Of a stretch of 64,000 nt of DNA, positions 1 through 12,058 are shown piece after piece. Position 1 is the stretch's first letter, and each line of letters starts with the position of its first letter. The translations under genes and the position numbers were made by a program. The notes under the pieces were generated by a model that was given only the letters and a program-made list of their open reading frames with translations, made no database searches and was not told where the DNA came from. The DNA comes from Neurospora tetrasperma FGSC 2508 (lineage: Eukaryota; Ascomycota; Sordariomycetes; Sordariales; Sordariaceae): positions 4,219,099-4,283,098 of the forward strand of contig NW_009799100.1 of the NCBI RefSeq assembly GCF_000213175.1. The letters are read 5' to 3'.

Positions 1-3000
1 GTGACTTGCGGCCCTCCTCCGCCTCCAGTCTGTCCTTGACTCACGATAGCGCACCACACCACCACAATATGACGAAGCCGGTGACCTAACGCCGGTCAAC
101 CATTCCCCCTCAATCAGTCACAATCGCGGTGGTCAATGACCAGTGTGTTTGTCGCATTGTTCTGCATTCATTGCCATGTGAGCGTCATCTTGCAATCCGG
201 TTTTACACATGTGGTATAACTTCGCTTCTGTCTGTCTTCCCGTCGTCGCATTTCTCACCATTTGTTGACCGCTTTCACGATTTCCATCAGCAGCAACCAC
301 GGATGAGTACGCGACGTGTAACTACAAAGGGCGCAACTACACGATATTGTTAACTTTGCCGGTTTCTTTGCAGTGTTCTCAATGGGTCTTGCTTGCCCTG
401 TCGCCGCTCACAATTCTTGACTATCTAGCTTCCGACACGATACTTGAATGTCCAGCCCGCGACGTGCAACGACTCATCATCAAGTCCCGTCTTCTACCGC
501 CAAGATGAAGGCCGTGAATTGACCAACTGGAACACATGGAACCGCTCAGAGAAAAGGTCAAGCATCGAGGATCCACGTCTCCATGGCGCTGCATCAAACC
601 TCGGCCAACCTCGATCGAGCATTGGGGATCTTCCTCTTGTCTCACCACACCCTCTCACATCCTATCTCTCACAAGCCTCACGTTTCCCTCATCACAGGTT
701 GTGCACGGTGGGACGACCAGGGGTTCGCATTTCACAGCGTTTTCACTCAGGTCCTCTTCACCCCTCACAGGGCCAAAAAACTCGATATCGATCAAAACGG
801 TCCAGGCGATCAATTTCCCCTTTCTCGCTACCCTGCATCCACGATATGGCAAGGATGCCAATTGATGCTGATGGAGATGATCAAGCCTCAATTGGCTTCC
901 GTTCAGCGGTGTTTATGCTGTTTTCAGTCAAGTTATCCGTCTCTTTCACACATTGTCGGCTGCGGGAGCCGCACCTATTCATTTCATATTATGGCTAACA
1001 AGCCATTCTCAATGGGCCATTGCAGATTTGCAAACCACCAGAGAGGTCAGGTTGGGTATTTGACCTTGCATTCCTGTCGATCCTCAGGCCACTTTTGCAT
1101 TTTAGCCATGTTGCCTAGTGGCATCTTGTTGGGGCTCCTGTCAATCGATATCCCGTTTCGTTATTCAAACAAGATGGTGTGCAATTCTGAGACAACGGCC
1201 ACGGCAGAGCAACCACCTGAAGGGTCGAAATTCAGTCACTTCACGATGTTCGGCCAGCTCTTCCTTGTTTCTACGCGCATCCACTTAGTATTCGTTACAT
1301 GCAAGTGATGCTCGCGGTCTCGAGACAGTGTCTCCTGAGCGGATCTCAGATTTGCCCGATTTGATATTCCCCCAACACTTAACTTATACGTTGCCTCGAT
1401 ACTCCCTCGGTTGGTTATTTCGGCGGATCTCGTGCCAAGGACAAGCATATGTAACACCGCTGAACAGTGACCGAAACCGGTGGACGGCCCGATGCTCTCA
1501 TGTCATCCCGCGTTCTCTGCCGGTTTTTCCGTCTTTCGGGAGAATGCAGCATACGGGCAGGACCCCAATGCCCCGAACTCCTATCCAGACTCCATTCAGT
1601 GACTTAGTTTTGCCCGACCAACACGGCCCAGGGGACCCACATTGTCGGCCGGGCAGCCGCGTCGCCCGCGTCGCCGTCTCTTCAACGGTTCGAAACCAGC
1701 CTTCACCAGCTCACTCATACTGTCCGGATGGCACCTACCTTGTGCCAATGGTATAATAGAATGCCATGTACCCGCGCTATCCACAGTCTATGGAAGTATC
1801 TGTGGCTGATCGTCGTTCTCCCTGGTGTTGCTGGTTTCCCCGACCAACGACCCTTTCGAAGGTCGGGTCTGTGACCCTTCTCCCAGATTTGTTGACGGCC
1901 TGCCAGGTTCACCGGCTTGAAACATAAAAGTCAAGCCGCGATGAAACGCCGGAAGGTTGTGGGACCCTAGTAAAAGCACTCGCAAGCTTGGCAGCCCTTT
2001 GGTTCGTTTCTTGAGCCTTGAGCCATCAGATTTACCACGAGGTTGATCAAACCCCACAGTCTCATTCAAGTTCTTTATGAGCTTATTGTTCGACCTAGGT
2101 CGAGAAGGAGGTAGCCTTGGGCATTAGGCTCCGTCAAGGACGCCTTTGTCCAAACCATACATCTTCGGTGCTACCACTGCCATGCTTGATTATTTGCATG
2201 CGACTTACAGTTCCGGAACGCACCACTCGCCAGTCACGATGGTTGCTTCAACGGTTGAAGTTGACCGACGAAGGATGGAGTTGATGGAGCCGATAGGTAA
2301 TTGAACCTGGACGCGCTACTACACGTGTACCCCGCAAATTGCTGATCTACCCCGGACTTACAACTTCCTATCTGTGGGGGAATGGGATCTGCTGGAGATC
2401 AAAGTGGATTCAAACCTCGACGCATAACCTGCTTCATTGGTTTGATGAAGCGGCCATGAAGAGGAGTTGTGCAGGCATGGGCTGACACGTGGAGGAAATG
2501 AAGTTCGATTTTGGATATGTTGGGATCTATCTCAATGTTCTCCTTGCCAGATTACGTACGTCGGCTGTAGCCCGTCGAAAGGTTACTTCTGGAGGCTTCA
2601 GCAGCCACAGAAGGACATGCCTTTTTTCCTTCAGAACATTACAGAGCCACGTCGGTTGAAGGGCCACGCTATATTTTCGGACATATGTTTTCGGCTATTT
2701 TGCTGCTTAGGACAAGCGGAATGGTACTTTCGAAGAGGCCTCCGAAAAGCATTATGAAGAGGCATTTGGATATGCTTATCCCAAAATCAGGAAGTTCGTG
2801 ATTTCCCGTCCTTCCCGCAGCTTTTCGTAACAGCCAAGCCCCGATACATCGGAGTCATCGCAATTGTATGCAAGCCTCTCGTTCCATTGGTCTCTCCGCG
2901 CCGTCGCAGGGCTTCGAACTCCGCCGTACCGTTTTCATGGCGTGATTCAAAAGGTTTGGGACGTGATAGTGTCAATCATCTTCAGGGATTTCTGCATTCC

Positions 3001-5202
3001 TGACGGATATCACGGCATATGGTCCTTTCTTTGTCAGCTTGTGGCCGTGGCAGGTGTTAGGTACTCTGCGAGCTGTATCTTTGCGTTGCGGAAACTTCAT
3101 GTGCATGGGTCAAATCAAGGTCATCGTGATCTGGTTCTGGGATAGGATTCTTAATGATCAGGACAGGTTACCAACACATGGTCTGCAGCGGGGCGCTTCA
3201 AAATCTCGTGGGATGGTCATCTCTGGTATGACTGGTGGAATCCTCTCTGCTGAAGATCATCGACTGGAATCAGAGACATGAGTGGGGAAGAACACAGTGG
3301 AGGGTGTGAATGAGACAGAACGAACACGCTCGATGATACCTTCAAACATGTGAAGAGACGAAGGCATCTTGGTATAAAATCATATGTAAGCCTTATCTGG
3401 CTTTATCGCCATCACATGTGCTTGCTTACTCGTGAAGACCTCCCTTCAGCAGCGTGATGGCTACCACAAACCAGACTCGGTGTTCTCTTCATGAGACGGA
3501 ACTAACATCTCATGCTTTTCAGTTAGAGCAGCAGCGAGGATCAAATGGGAGAGNNNNNNNNNNNNNNNNNNNNNNNNNNNNNNNNNNNNNNNNNNNNNNN
3601 NNNNNNNNNNNNNNNNNNNNNNNNNNNNNNNNNNNNNNNNNNNNNNNNNNNNNNNNNNNNNNNNNNNNNNNNNNNNNNNNNNNNNNNNNNNNNNNNNNNN
3701 NNNNNNNNNNNNNNNNNNNNNNNNNNNNNNNNNNNNNNNNNNNNNNNNNNNNNNNNNNNNNNNNNNNNNNNNNNNNNNNNNNNNNNNNNNNNNNNNNNNN
3801 NNNNNNNNNNNNNNNNNNNNNNNNNNNNNNNNNNNNNNNNNNNNNNNNNNNNNNNNNNNNNNNNNNNNNNNNNNNNNNNNNNNNNNNNNNNNNNNNNNNN
3901 NNNNNNNNNNNNNNNNNNNNNNNNNNNNNNNNNNNNNNNNNNNNNNNNNNNNNNNNNNNNNNNNNNNNNNNNNNNNNNNNNNNNNNNNNNNNNNNNNNNN
4001 NNNNNNNNNNNNNNNNNNNNNNNNNNNNNNNNNNNNNNNNNNNNNNNNNNNNNNNNNNNNNNNNNNNNNNNNNNNNNNNNNNNNNNNNNNNNNNNNNNNN
4101 NNNNNNNNNNNNNNNNNNNNNNNNNNNNNNNNNNNNNNNNNNNNNNNNNNNNNNNNNNNNNNNNNNGCCTACCAATTCACACCATCACGGCTAATGGATC
4201 ATCCAAGACCTCGCAAAGATGAAACAGTAGGTCTTTGAAGCATACTTCGAGACTTTTGCTAACGCCGATCCGAAATGTCACATATTAGTGAGTTTGCTCT
4301 TCACAAAATCCTGTCCTTCGTGTGACAATCCCGTTGAGTTACACTGTCTTGCACAGCGAGGCGCACGTCAGATGTTGTAGCATTTTGGGTTTGTTCACCG
4401 AGCGTTGGATTGAAAACTTGACTCATCAAGGCTCAGCAGCCATTTTCGCGATTTGAGAACTTCATGTGGGATTGTTTGCGAATACCTTCTGGGTGGTCTC
4501 TTTATACTTGATGGAAACATGGCGAAAGTGATATATCGATACTTACGTCAGAAGTCTCGGCTCAGTTGAGGGATAACTACCTACTGTTTCACCACACCGG
4601 GCTTACTATCGTCGCCTAAATGCCAGGTGCTCTTCACTTGCTCAGCTCAAACAGTCCCGCCTGTCACTTACAACTTTAGCGTATCGCGCTTCAGCCGCTG
4701 GCTGCTGAATGCTCTCGTACAACAACAGGAACAGACCAAGTCGCACTTGCTACCCGTATCGCGGACTTGTGTCACGGACTTGGTTCAACATGACGTACCG
4801 GCTCGCGCTTGAGCGCTGGAGATCAGACTTCCTCCCAGGTCAGTATCAGATGAGGGGCTGCAAATAAAATCACGACTGTCGCTGCCAGGAGCGATTTGAA
4901 GGAAGCATGTAAGACCTGGGGACTTGGCAGCTGCCTACCGAACGATTGGATTGGGGGTTCAAAAGGCGCAGCAACGACACACTTGATGACGGTTCGCAAT
5001 CACGACGGCCACGTATAATCTTACATTCCAAGCACTTGCTTGCTAAAAACGCCGTCCATGATTCTACATTGTTATACCGTCTCTCCAGCGAATTTCACCA
5101 TCTGAAACTGTCATCGAACCTCAGGCACTCGACCTGAAAAGTCCCCGACTGAGCCAACAAGATTGAAACGAACAGACCGAACGAAACATACTGTCACTGA
5201 AA
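1..5202. other. Gene-poor region, no supportable gene
   Basis: Open frames occur here, the longest about 240 codons, but none shows a signal peptide, a recognisable motif or splice signals that extend it. Base composition is mixed and not strongly AT-rich, so this does not look like a heavily RIP-mutated repeat block. It contains the assembly gap at 3554-4166. A multi-exon gene interrupted by the gap cannot be excluded. Confidence 0.5.
3554..4166. other. Assembly gap (run of N)
   Basis: This is a block of 613 undetermined bases. The sequence on either side shows no obvious repeat and no interrupted reading frame with recognisable protein content. Open frames that span it are artefacts of translating N. 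Confidence 0.99.
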
Positions 5203-5913
5203 ATGAGATCCTTCACTCGCCTTATTGCCGTCCCTCTGGCGTTGTGAGTTTCCATCAATTATACCCTAACAAAGGGAACACGCGCTCTAACCGTTCCCGA
5301 TACCCTCGCAGAGCCATGCAGGTCCTTTCTCAATCCCTCCCAACGTCAACAGTTACCGCAACCGCAAGTGGCAGCAGCAGCATCATCACCACCCCACTGA
5401 CCAACCCTCTCCTGCCAACAAGCGACAGGCCCACGCCCGTCTCGGAGTGCCCCATCATCATCTCAACCGCCAGTGTCTGCTCGACCTGCATGACGATCGA
5501 CTGCGTGACTGTGAGCACCGTCACGGCAGGTTGTACGTGCGCGAACCCGCCCATGACGGTTTACCAGTCGTGGGGATGCGAAAAGGGATGTGATGCGTTG
5601 CCGTCCGGATGTAAGACGTTGTATGAGGTTGTTTCGGAGGCGGGGAAGTGCTCGGGGGTTGATTTCGGTGAGTTTACTCTATATCATTCTCGGAATATGA
5701 TACTCGAGGTAGGAATTGATGGGTTGATGACAAATGCTAATCATGACGCTCGGTGGGATGTTTACAGGAAACGGTACAGCGGCGGCGGCGGCGAGCAGCA
5801 CGGTTATGTCATTTTCGAGTGGTGGTCCTCTTGGACCGGTCAAACCTACGATTTCAGGCCCGATTAGCATTAATGCTGCTGGACGGCAGGCAATGCCCTT
5901 TAGGTTTTGGTGA
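5203..5913 (+). CDS. Small secreted cysteine-rich protein, three exons
   Basis: The exons are 5203-5243, 5312-5667 and 5768-5913, giving 180 residues. Intron 1 (GTGAGT..CAG, with a CTCTAAC branch site) and intron 2 (GTGAGT..CAG) keep the frame open. The spliced start, MRSFTRLIAVPLALAMQVLS, is a good secretion signal that exists only after intron 1 is removed. The mature part opens with a Ser/Thr-rich stretch likely to be O-glycosylated. A compact core follows with about ten cysteines in the pattern SEC..VC.TC..DC..GC.C..GC..GC..GC..KC. The C-terminal tail is Ala/Ser/Gly/Pro-rich, with no clear GPI signal. The role is unknown; small secreted cysteine-rich proteins of fungi include wall proteins, adhesins and effector-like proteins. 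It stands alone in a gene-poor stretch. The model is well supported by splice signals; the function is not. Confidence 0.72.
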
Positions 5914-8715
5914 GGGGGGGAGCAAGCAGAAAAGGGCCGATCCGATCGGATGGTATCAGTTTAGGGCGTGGTTCAAGAGGAGGTCAAATGTTCAAGATAT
6001 AATATAATTACAGGGGAAAGTGAGGTTTGGCCGATCAAGTCGGAGGAAGAAGAGGGAGAATGCTGTTAGGTTGAGGGAGCATGTCCGGACCCAGCCGAGA
6101 ACATATTCTCTTAAGGTGTTAAGACACAGTCTTTCAGTGATAGAGGAAACACCGTTTGTCTGGGTCTGTGTTGAATTCCGCTATACTAGTTAAATTAGTG
6201 TTTGAATGGCCTCAGCCCTTCCAGAGGGATGTAAGGCTGCATCAAGGGTTATAGCCCATGGAGAACAAGGCTTTTTGGGTGGTTTGTACAATGTTACAAG
6301 GTTCTTATTTGAAGGCAGGTGTACACGCTTCAGTCAGAGACTTGACTTTGGAGCTGAACTTACGAAGAATACTTGGTTTTTACGCCTGATTATCTCAATA
6401 CCACCAATTCGTGGAAACCCTACGAGAACGATGATGATGTAAAATGATAGTGCTAGAGGATCCTTCAGACTGGGTCTAAATGGGTGCTCCTACAGCGGTG
6501 GCTTCGAGTTGTGCCTGCGTCAGCCTTCAAACGCAGGTTTTATACCCTTTGGAAGTCTCGGAATGCCGAGTAAAGAAACCGCCAGGGTGAAAGGGAGGCT
6601 CTTGTAGCAGTTAACTCCAAAAGGAGTTGGTCCAAATTGTTGGGTCCAGGCGTTTAGCGGCCGTCCAGATACTCGTATCTTCTGGGACATACCCCTTGTC
6701 ATTCGCATGCTGCTCGGGAGCGTGATCGTACGCTGACGTCGGCTTGGTTTTTGGAGAGATATCCGTTGCCTTTTGTCTATTTGTCGTTGGCTTGAAGCTA
6801 GATATGGTACGTACGACGCCTTTCTGTTCGGGGCACTCTGAGATAGCAAGTCAGCATCCATCGCTAGTCAATAAATCATAGGCACACCCCTTGAAGACGG
6901 CGAAGATCTGGGCCGCCGTGTCTTGCAAATTGGGCAAGATTAGTGATACACACTGCCGGTGCTGTGGGCCCCGGGGCAGACCGAGTGCTGTTCCGCCGGC
7001 CGAGCTCTCGAAGCGCGCGAGGCGTGAGCGAAACCTTGGATGGGTTGTCCCAGAATTCTGGTAGGAGGTTCGACGGCCCGTAAAGTCCGCCTCTTGACTT
7101 GGTCTCCTTGTCGGGACGTTGCTCTGAACGAGAGGTCGTCTTCGCAGGCTTTCTTTCGATCGTGCGCGCTCGCTATGTGCAGCCACTTGGTGAAGATGTA
7201 AATCGACAGGTCCGAATTCAGATTCGCGCTCGTGGGCTAGGACTGAGCTGGCGCTGTAGGACTTTGCGTATTTTGGTCTAGTGGGCGCGGCATAGGAATA
7301 ATTGGACTACAATGCGCCGTTGCCTGCGCGCGTGGTGTCGCACTTCAAGTTGGGAAAGCCATCAACCAACTGTGAGCCAATGCACGGCAGGGATACGGCG
7401 CAAGGTGCGGGATCGTCGTCTCGAAAATGTGTAGAGGGCGCTCGGTTTTGCAATTTTCTCAAGACCTGGACACAGGTCCTTTCCGTTATCAAAGGAACCC
7501 GGTGAAGGATAAGTGCGGGGGAATCTACGTTGCGGGCTACGTACCTACCTACTATAGTGTTAAGTATAAATACTAGCGAGCGAGAGGTGGGGCTGCTTCC
7601 GTGACGGAGATGTGGGACCGGCCCTGGCAGCGGGGACCGATCTCGGGGGTGGGGATCCCGCAAGTGCAGTGGTTTGCGTCTGTTTAACTACTGCGACCGA
7701 AGATTTTTGCTCAAGTCTATCCTTCTCATTGCCGATGAGGCCAGTTCCCGCATTGAATACATCTATTTCAAAGGCTTCTTCGCTCGCTGTATCAAGCCGG
7801 ACAATGAGACGAGCCCCCAAGGCCAGGAAAGTCGGGGAAAGGCAAACGGCCGGTACCTTTGGCCGAGGGGGGATGTAGCTGAGGTAATTCAGTGAACTCT
7901 GCCATTGCATGCGGCGCATAACCTTCCATGTGTAACCATCGAAACATTTTTGCTGCAATGTCAATGTAGCATTGTCGCATACGTCATAGAGGTCTAAATT
8001 CCAAATCCTCGTCCATGACAAATAGCGGGCGGGCCATTAACTGACAGGGTAAGTGCACTAGCTACACTAGTGTAATACCGCTCGCTGTATTCAAGAAAGG
8101 CTGTTACAGGGCTGTAATAGGAATTACAAGAATTCAACAACAGACTGGCTAAAACCCATAGGGACGAAGGGCCTATCATTCCAGTTCGTAGGAGTGATAA
8201 AGACGCTTGGATCCATGCGTAGTAAGAGTACAAGTGCCAAAGGTACCTATAGTGTCGAAGGTCAAAACAATTTTGTGCGGTACCTGATCATCCGAGCACA
8301 TGTCAAGTCCATGACCGGCACATCCACGTGCAACGGCTGTCTTAAACCAATAAGAATCAAGATTTCCCGCGCATTGCACGCTTGCTGGTTGCTGAATGGG
8401 TCGCTTGATCCGAAAACCAAGGCTCTGTCAAAGCGTGAAAAGTCAAGGTCGTGATGTTTAGATTCTTCCCCGGAATGCCTTGCTTCAATCCCTTTACCTC
8501 AACCTCACACGTGGAGTGTTGTCCTCTCTTTCTTTTCTTTTTTGCTTCGTCTACCCACCAGAACGTGTCGAGAACTTAAGGGATGACAAGGTGATCGCAA
8601 GCTGTCCCAGTTCCCAACTCGTTGGAGCTCTTCATAACATGGATCTATTTAGTCGCACGGACTTCAAGTTGTTCGTGTGTTACCCACCTCCATCAACCAT
8701 ATTACTCTGTGAAAT
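5914..8715. other. Intergenic, no gene seen
   Basis: Only short overlapping frames without motifs are present. A TACCTACCTA element at 7542-7551 belongs to the dispersed motif reported in the findings. The last few hundred bases should contain the promoter of the Het-C-like gene. No TATA element could be assigned with confidence. Confidence 0.5.
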
Positions 8716-11598
8716 ATGTTAGAACTTCTTCGGTACGCCCTCAACCTCAACAGCGATTTCTGTTGTTTTCTCTGGGATGTATTCCAAATACAACCATACA
8801 CTAACCTTCACCATAGGCGCCCTAAAAGCGCCACAAATGCGCTGGCAACAACGCTCCTTTTACTCGCTCTTAGTCCAACATGCATCCACTCCTTCGGCAC
8901 CATCAATGAGCCCATTGTGCTCGGGCAGCACAATGAGCACGAAATGATTACTCGCCTGGCCTTTCAGTGCCCCGGCGCGAGCACCGGCACCATCATCAAC
9001 GTAAAATCCGACGGCATCTGCTTCGAGCCCCGCTCGCTCGACCAGTTAGCTGGCACACACTTCGACGTGCAAGGCTTCCCCATCCCGGGAGGCGGCACCA
9101 ACGGCGCCGTCGGCGCTCCCGACACGCTCGACCCTGTTCCCGAAGGTCCCGAAGCCCATTGCGACGACGCCGACTTCATCGACATACCGGGCTACCCCCG
9201 CACCCGAGAACAGGCGACCCAGGCGCTGCAGACGTGCGTGAACCACCTGCGCGGCCGCTTCAAGCAGGCCTGGAAGAGCGCCGCTGACCTGATCGAGCTG
9301 GACGAGGAGGTGACTAACGCCGAAGGGAGCGCGCACCTCCAGAAGAAGGGCCAGCTGCGCATCCGTAGGGACATGGTCGACTTGTCGCCCTTTGCCGGCG
9401 GTGATTGCCGCTTCGCCTTCCCCGCCCTGCAGGTGAACACGCTTGCGCGCGCCAAGTGTGCCACTATCGAGGCTTTCGGTCGAGCTGTTCACGGAATCCA
9501 TGATTTCTATGCGCACAGCAACTGGGTTGATGAACACGACAGGTCGCAGCCTATAGGCGTGGCTAACCCGCCGGGTTTGGGGAGAAACGATACCGCACCG
9601 TTTTTGGACCTGCGCGCCCACGGTCAGATTCCCAGAGAAATGTTGCCAAGAAATCTGAGCACGGGATGCTTCGCGGTGCCAGATGCGACGCCTGGGAGGA
9701 GCAATTGCGAGGGGAGGGTGTCGCATAATACGCTGAACAAGGACCATGGGGTGGTGTACTTGGATGGAACGTTTGGGGAGATCGGACCTGGTACCCCCCG
9801 GACGGAGAATGGGCTCGAGGAGAACTTCAAGAGAGCGGTTGCGGCCGCGGTGGAGGATTCGCGCAATGCTTGGAAGGCATTGAGGACCGAGGTGAGGAAT
9901 AGGTACGGTGCGGAGAAGGGCGATTTGATGATTTGTGCCTTGGTCAGGGACGATCCGGTGAGGGACTGCATACCGCGAAACGTGGCCGTTGTGATCGACC
10001 TGTCTACCCAGGCCAAGCAAAACGGGTTGTTGCAACTGGAGAGACAGGTGGCAATGAGCTTGGCCGCCAAGATGGAGACGAGCAGTGGCCTGCACAACAT
10101 GATAACGGTCGTGGAGTTTGCAGAGAGTGCGCGGGTGGTCTATCCGATGGAGAGTCCGGCGTATTTGAACCTGGAGGGAACTCAATCGAACGGTACATTG
10201 ATACCTTTCAACGAAAACATCCACTACCCCCCGAACGCGACGACCCGCCTACCCGCCCACATGACAGCCCCAATCCATGAAGGAAAGGCAGATATCGGTG
10301 TCGGGCTTTCCATGGCTATTGATGAGATCCTAAGGGCAAAGCCGGATGGAGAGCACAACGAACGAGGCGCCGTCCTCCTGCTCACTGCTGGCGCTGAGGA
10401 TGAAGACGATGTCCATGAAATACTGCAGCAGATTGAGAGGGCATCAGGAGAGGGTATCCGCGTGCACTATGGGTGCATCAACCCGCCCCTTCTGCCACTC
10501 CAATCTTTTGCTCACACCAATGCATCAACCGAGTGTCATCCCGGTAAAGGGGCCATCTCCTCCGTGCTCAAAACAGGAGGGACCTTCTCCTTCCTTAGCA
10601 GCACGCGCCACGGCAAGCAGACTGCCAAAGACTTCATCGATTTTGTCACGAATCGAGGTCTCACCGTCACCGACGGCTCGGGTGCCGGCGACACAGATGA
10701 GGGCGAACCGCTTCCCATACCCGTTGCCCCGGGCATGGCCATCGCCGATATTCTCAGCGCCGAGTTTCCCAAGAAAATCTTCTCTTACTCAGCGAAGGCC
10801 GGCGAACGGCTCGACTTCACCATTCTAGACCGCAGTCAGGCGAGCGCGGAAGCGCCGGGAGGCTGTCTCAACATGACGCTGCTCGATCTCAAATCGTTGA
10901 CCGATCCCGAGGACGAAGATGACACCGACACCAATACCGACACCGACTACGGGGAGGATGAACCCAACGACTGGTCGCCCGAAGTAGAACTTCCCACCCT
11001 CAAATACTGCACCAGCGACCCACCCCGAGTCCACCATCTCGCTTACTATGCAAAAGAAGACATGGACATCGCCCTGCTGGTCCAGCACGACGAAACGGCC
11101 GAAAAGAACCAGCTTCCTCGCAACCCGAACCGCACCTCCCAAGCCCAGGACGAGGAACAAAACTTTTCACAACATGAGCCTCAGTCCGCAGTAGGACTAG
11201 GAGAAGTCATCTTCACTCTCGAACTCTCGACGGAAATGCTCGGTATTGACCATATCGCTCTGCCGTACTGTCCGAGCTTGGGTGGATTGTGTGAGCATGA
11301 TGATGAGGGCCGATTAATTCCCCTTCGGGGAGCTACGACGTTTTCTGGGCCGTTGTCGGGGATAGTGGCTAACGAGACGGAGTACGAGAACGACACGGAC
11401 GGGGATGGTGAGAGGAAAAGGGAGGCTACAAAGGTGACAAGAAGACGAGACGATGCTGTCACTAGCCGCCATAGTAGTAGTGGTAGTAGCGGTGGTGACC
11501 CTAGTGCCACCGTTTTTAGCACGGCGGTCTTCGATGCGAGGCATGGAGAGGAGGTGGACTTTTGTTTGGTTGGAGAGCGATGTAAGGCTCGCCCGTGA
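8716..11598 (+). CDS. Secreted Het-C/CinY-like protein with degenerate von Willebrand A-like domain
   Basis: The preferred model is exon 1 8716-8732, an 84-nt intron 8733-8816 (GTACGC donor, CTAAC, TAG) and exon 2 8817-11598, giving 932 residues. Splicing gives MLELLRRPKSATNALATTLL followed by more hydrophobic residues, a classical signal peptide ending before FGTIN (about residue 32). Reading through also stays open (960 residues) but gives a poor N-terminus. Residues 32-390 resemble the Het-C superfamily and actinobacterial CinY-type proteins. Shared features are LGQHNEHEMITR, CFEPRSLDQLAG, GAVGAPD, EAHCDDADF and GRAVHGIHDFYAHSNWVD (H231, H234, D235 and H239 are candidate metal ligands). 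Residues 393-560 look like a von Willebrand A fold (VAVVIDLSTQ, ITVVEF, VLLLTAGAEDED) whose MIDAS motif is degenerate: DLSTQ instead of DxSxS. An acidic Asp/Glu/Thr-rich stretch follows near residues 730-760. Several N-glycosylation sites are visible. The family names are recalled, not searched. Confidence 0.8.
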   Translation: MLELLRYALNLNSDFCCFLWDVFQIQPYTNLHHRRPKSATNALATTLLLLALSPTCIHSFGTINEPIVLGQHNEHEMITRLAFQCPGASTGTIINVKSDGICFEPRSLDQLAGTHFDVQGFPIPGGGTNGAVGAPDTLDPVPEGPEAHCDDADFIDIPGYPRTREQATQALQTCVNHLRGRFKQAWKSAADLIELDEEVTNAEGSAHLQKKGQLRIRRDMVDLSPFAGGDCRFAFPALQVNTLARAKCATIEAFGRAVHGIHDFYAHSNWVDEHDRSQPIGVANPPGLGRNDTAPFLDLRAHGQIPREMLPRNLSTGCFAVPDATPGRSNCEGRVSHNTLNKDHGVVYLDGTFGEIGPGTPRTENGLEENFKRAVAAAVEDSRNAWKALRTEVRNRYGAEKGDLMICALVRDDPVRDCIPRNVAVVIDLSTQAKQNGLLQLERQVAMSLAAKMETSSGLHNMITVVEFAESARVVYPMESPAYLNLEGTQSNGTLIPFNENIHYPPNATTRLPAHMTAPIHEGKADIGVGLSMAIDEILRAKPDGEHNERGAVLLLTAGAEDEDDVHEILQQIERASGEGIRVHYGCINPPLLPLQSFAHTNASTECHPGKGAISSVLKTGGTFSFLSSTRHGKQTAKDFIDFVTNRGLTVTDGSGAGDTDEGEPLPIPVAPGMAIADILSAEFPKKIFSYSAKAGERLDFTILDRSQASAEAPGGCLNMTLLDLKSLTDPEDEDDTDTNTDTDYGEDEPNDWSPEVELPTLKYCTSDPPRVHHLAYYAKEDMDIALLVQHDETAEKNQLPRNPNRTSQAQDEEQNFSQHEPQSAVGLGEVIFTLELSTEMLGIDHIALPYCPSLGGLCEHDDEGRLIPLRGATTFSGPLSGIVANETEYENDTDGDGERKREATKVTRRRDDAVTSRHSSSGSSGGDPSATVFSTAVFDARHGEEVDFCLVGERCKARP
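8733..8816 (+). other. Probable intron that decides the signal peptide
   Basis: The donor is GTACGC, the branch-like sequence is CACTAAC and the acceptor is CCATAG. The length is 84 nt, a multiple of three with no stop, so retention inserts 28 residues. Removal joins CTT CG to G CGC CCT and yields a clean signal sequence. This is an inference from splice consensus and protein quality. Confidence 0.65.
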
Positions 11599-11987
11599 TT
11601 GTGCGTATCCCACGTTTATATGCTTTGGAGTATGGTGTCATGACAGAGGTATAAGCGGATGGAGGATGTTTGTTTTTGTTTGCATTTACAGGGGTTGGGG
11701 TTGTGGGATTTTTTTTTTCGAAACTTGATGTTGCATCTTGTCCCTGCCGAATACTTGGGGTTTCCGGCGCAGCGGTAATAACGCGCCGATTGTTTCATGG
11801 AGGTTACCCAGAGTAGTCATGTAAGCATACTTATACCCAGTATCTTAGCTGTTTTTTAATCCAGTCATATCCATTTCATCATTTGTGAAGCTCTTGTCCA
11901 ATGGTTCGGTTGCCGTAAGGGGGAGGGTGCTTTCTTGATGTAGATGGGTACATAGAGTCTAGATTTGACTCGTTTTGACATCATTAA
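11599..11987. other. Intergenic between Het-C-like gene and tRNA-Gly
   Basis: This is probably the 3' untranslated region and terminator of the upstream gene plus the upstream flank of the tRNA. No other feature is seen. Confidence 0.5.
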
Positions 11988-12058
11988 GCGCCAGTGGTTT
12001 AGTGGTAAAATCCATCGTTGCCATCGATGGGCCCCGCGTTCGATTCGCGGCTGGCGCA
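11988..12058 (+). tRNA. tRNA-Gly (GCC)
   Basis: A 71-nt cloverleaf is visible by eye. The acceptor stem GCGCCAG/CTGGCGC is perfect, the anticodon stem is CATCG/CGATG with loop TTGCCAT (anticodon GCC), and the T arm is CCGCG-TTCGATT-CGCGG. The discriminator is A. There is no intron. A TTTTT pol III terminator follows within about 12-17 nt. Confidence 0.97.

Noticed and set aside
583-1308. 241-codon open frame near the window start
   Set aside because: No signal peptide, motif, repeat or splice context; the translation looks random.
2880-2930. TTCGAA string considered as a T-arm of a minus-strand tRNA
   Set aside because: Flanking bases do not form T, anticodon or acceptor stems.
9046-10224. 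392-codon minus-strand frame opposite the Het-C-like gene
   Set aside because: No motif, and it overlaps a well-supported sense gene with recognisable domains.
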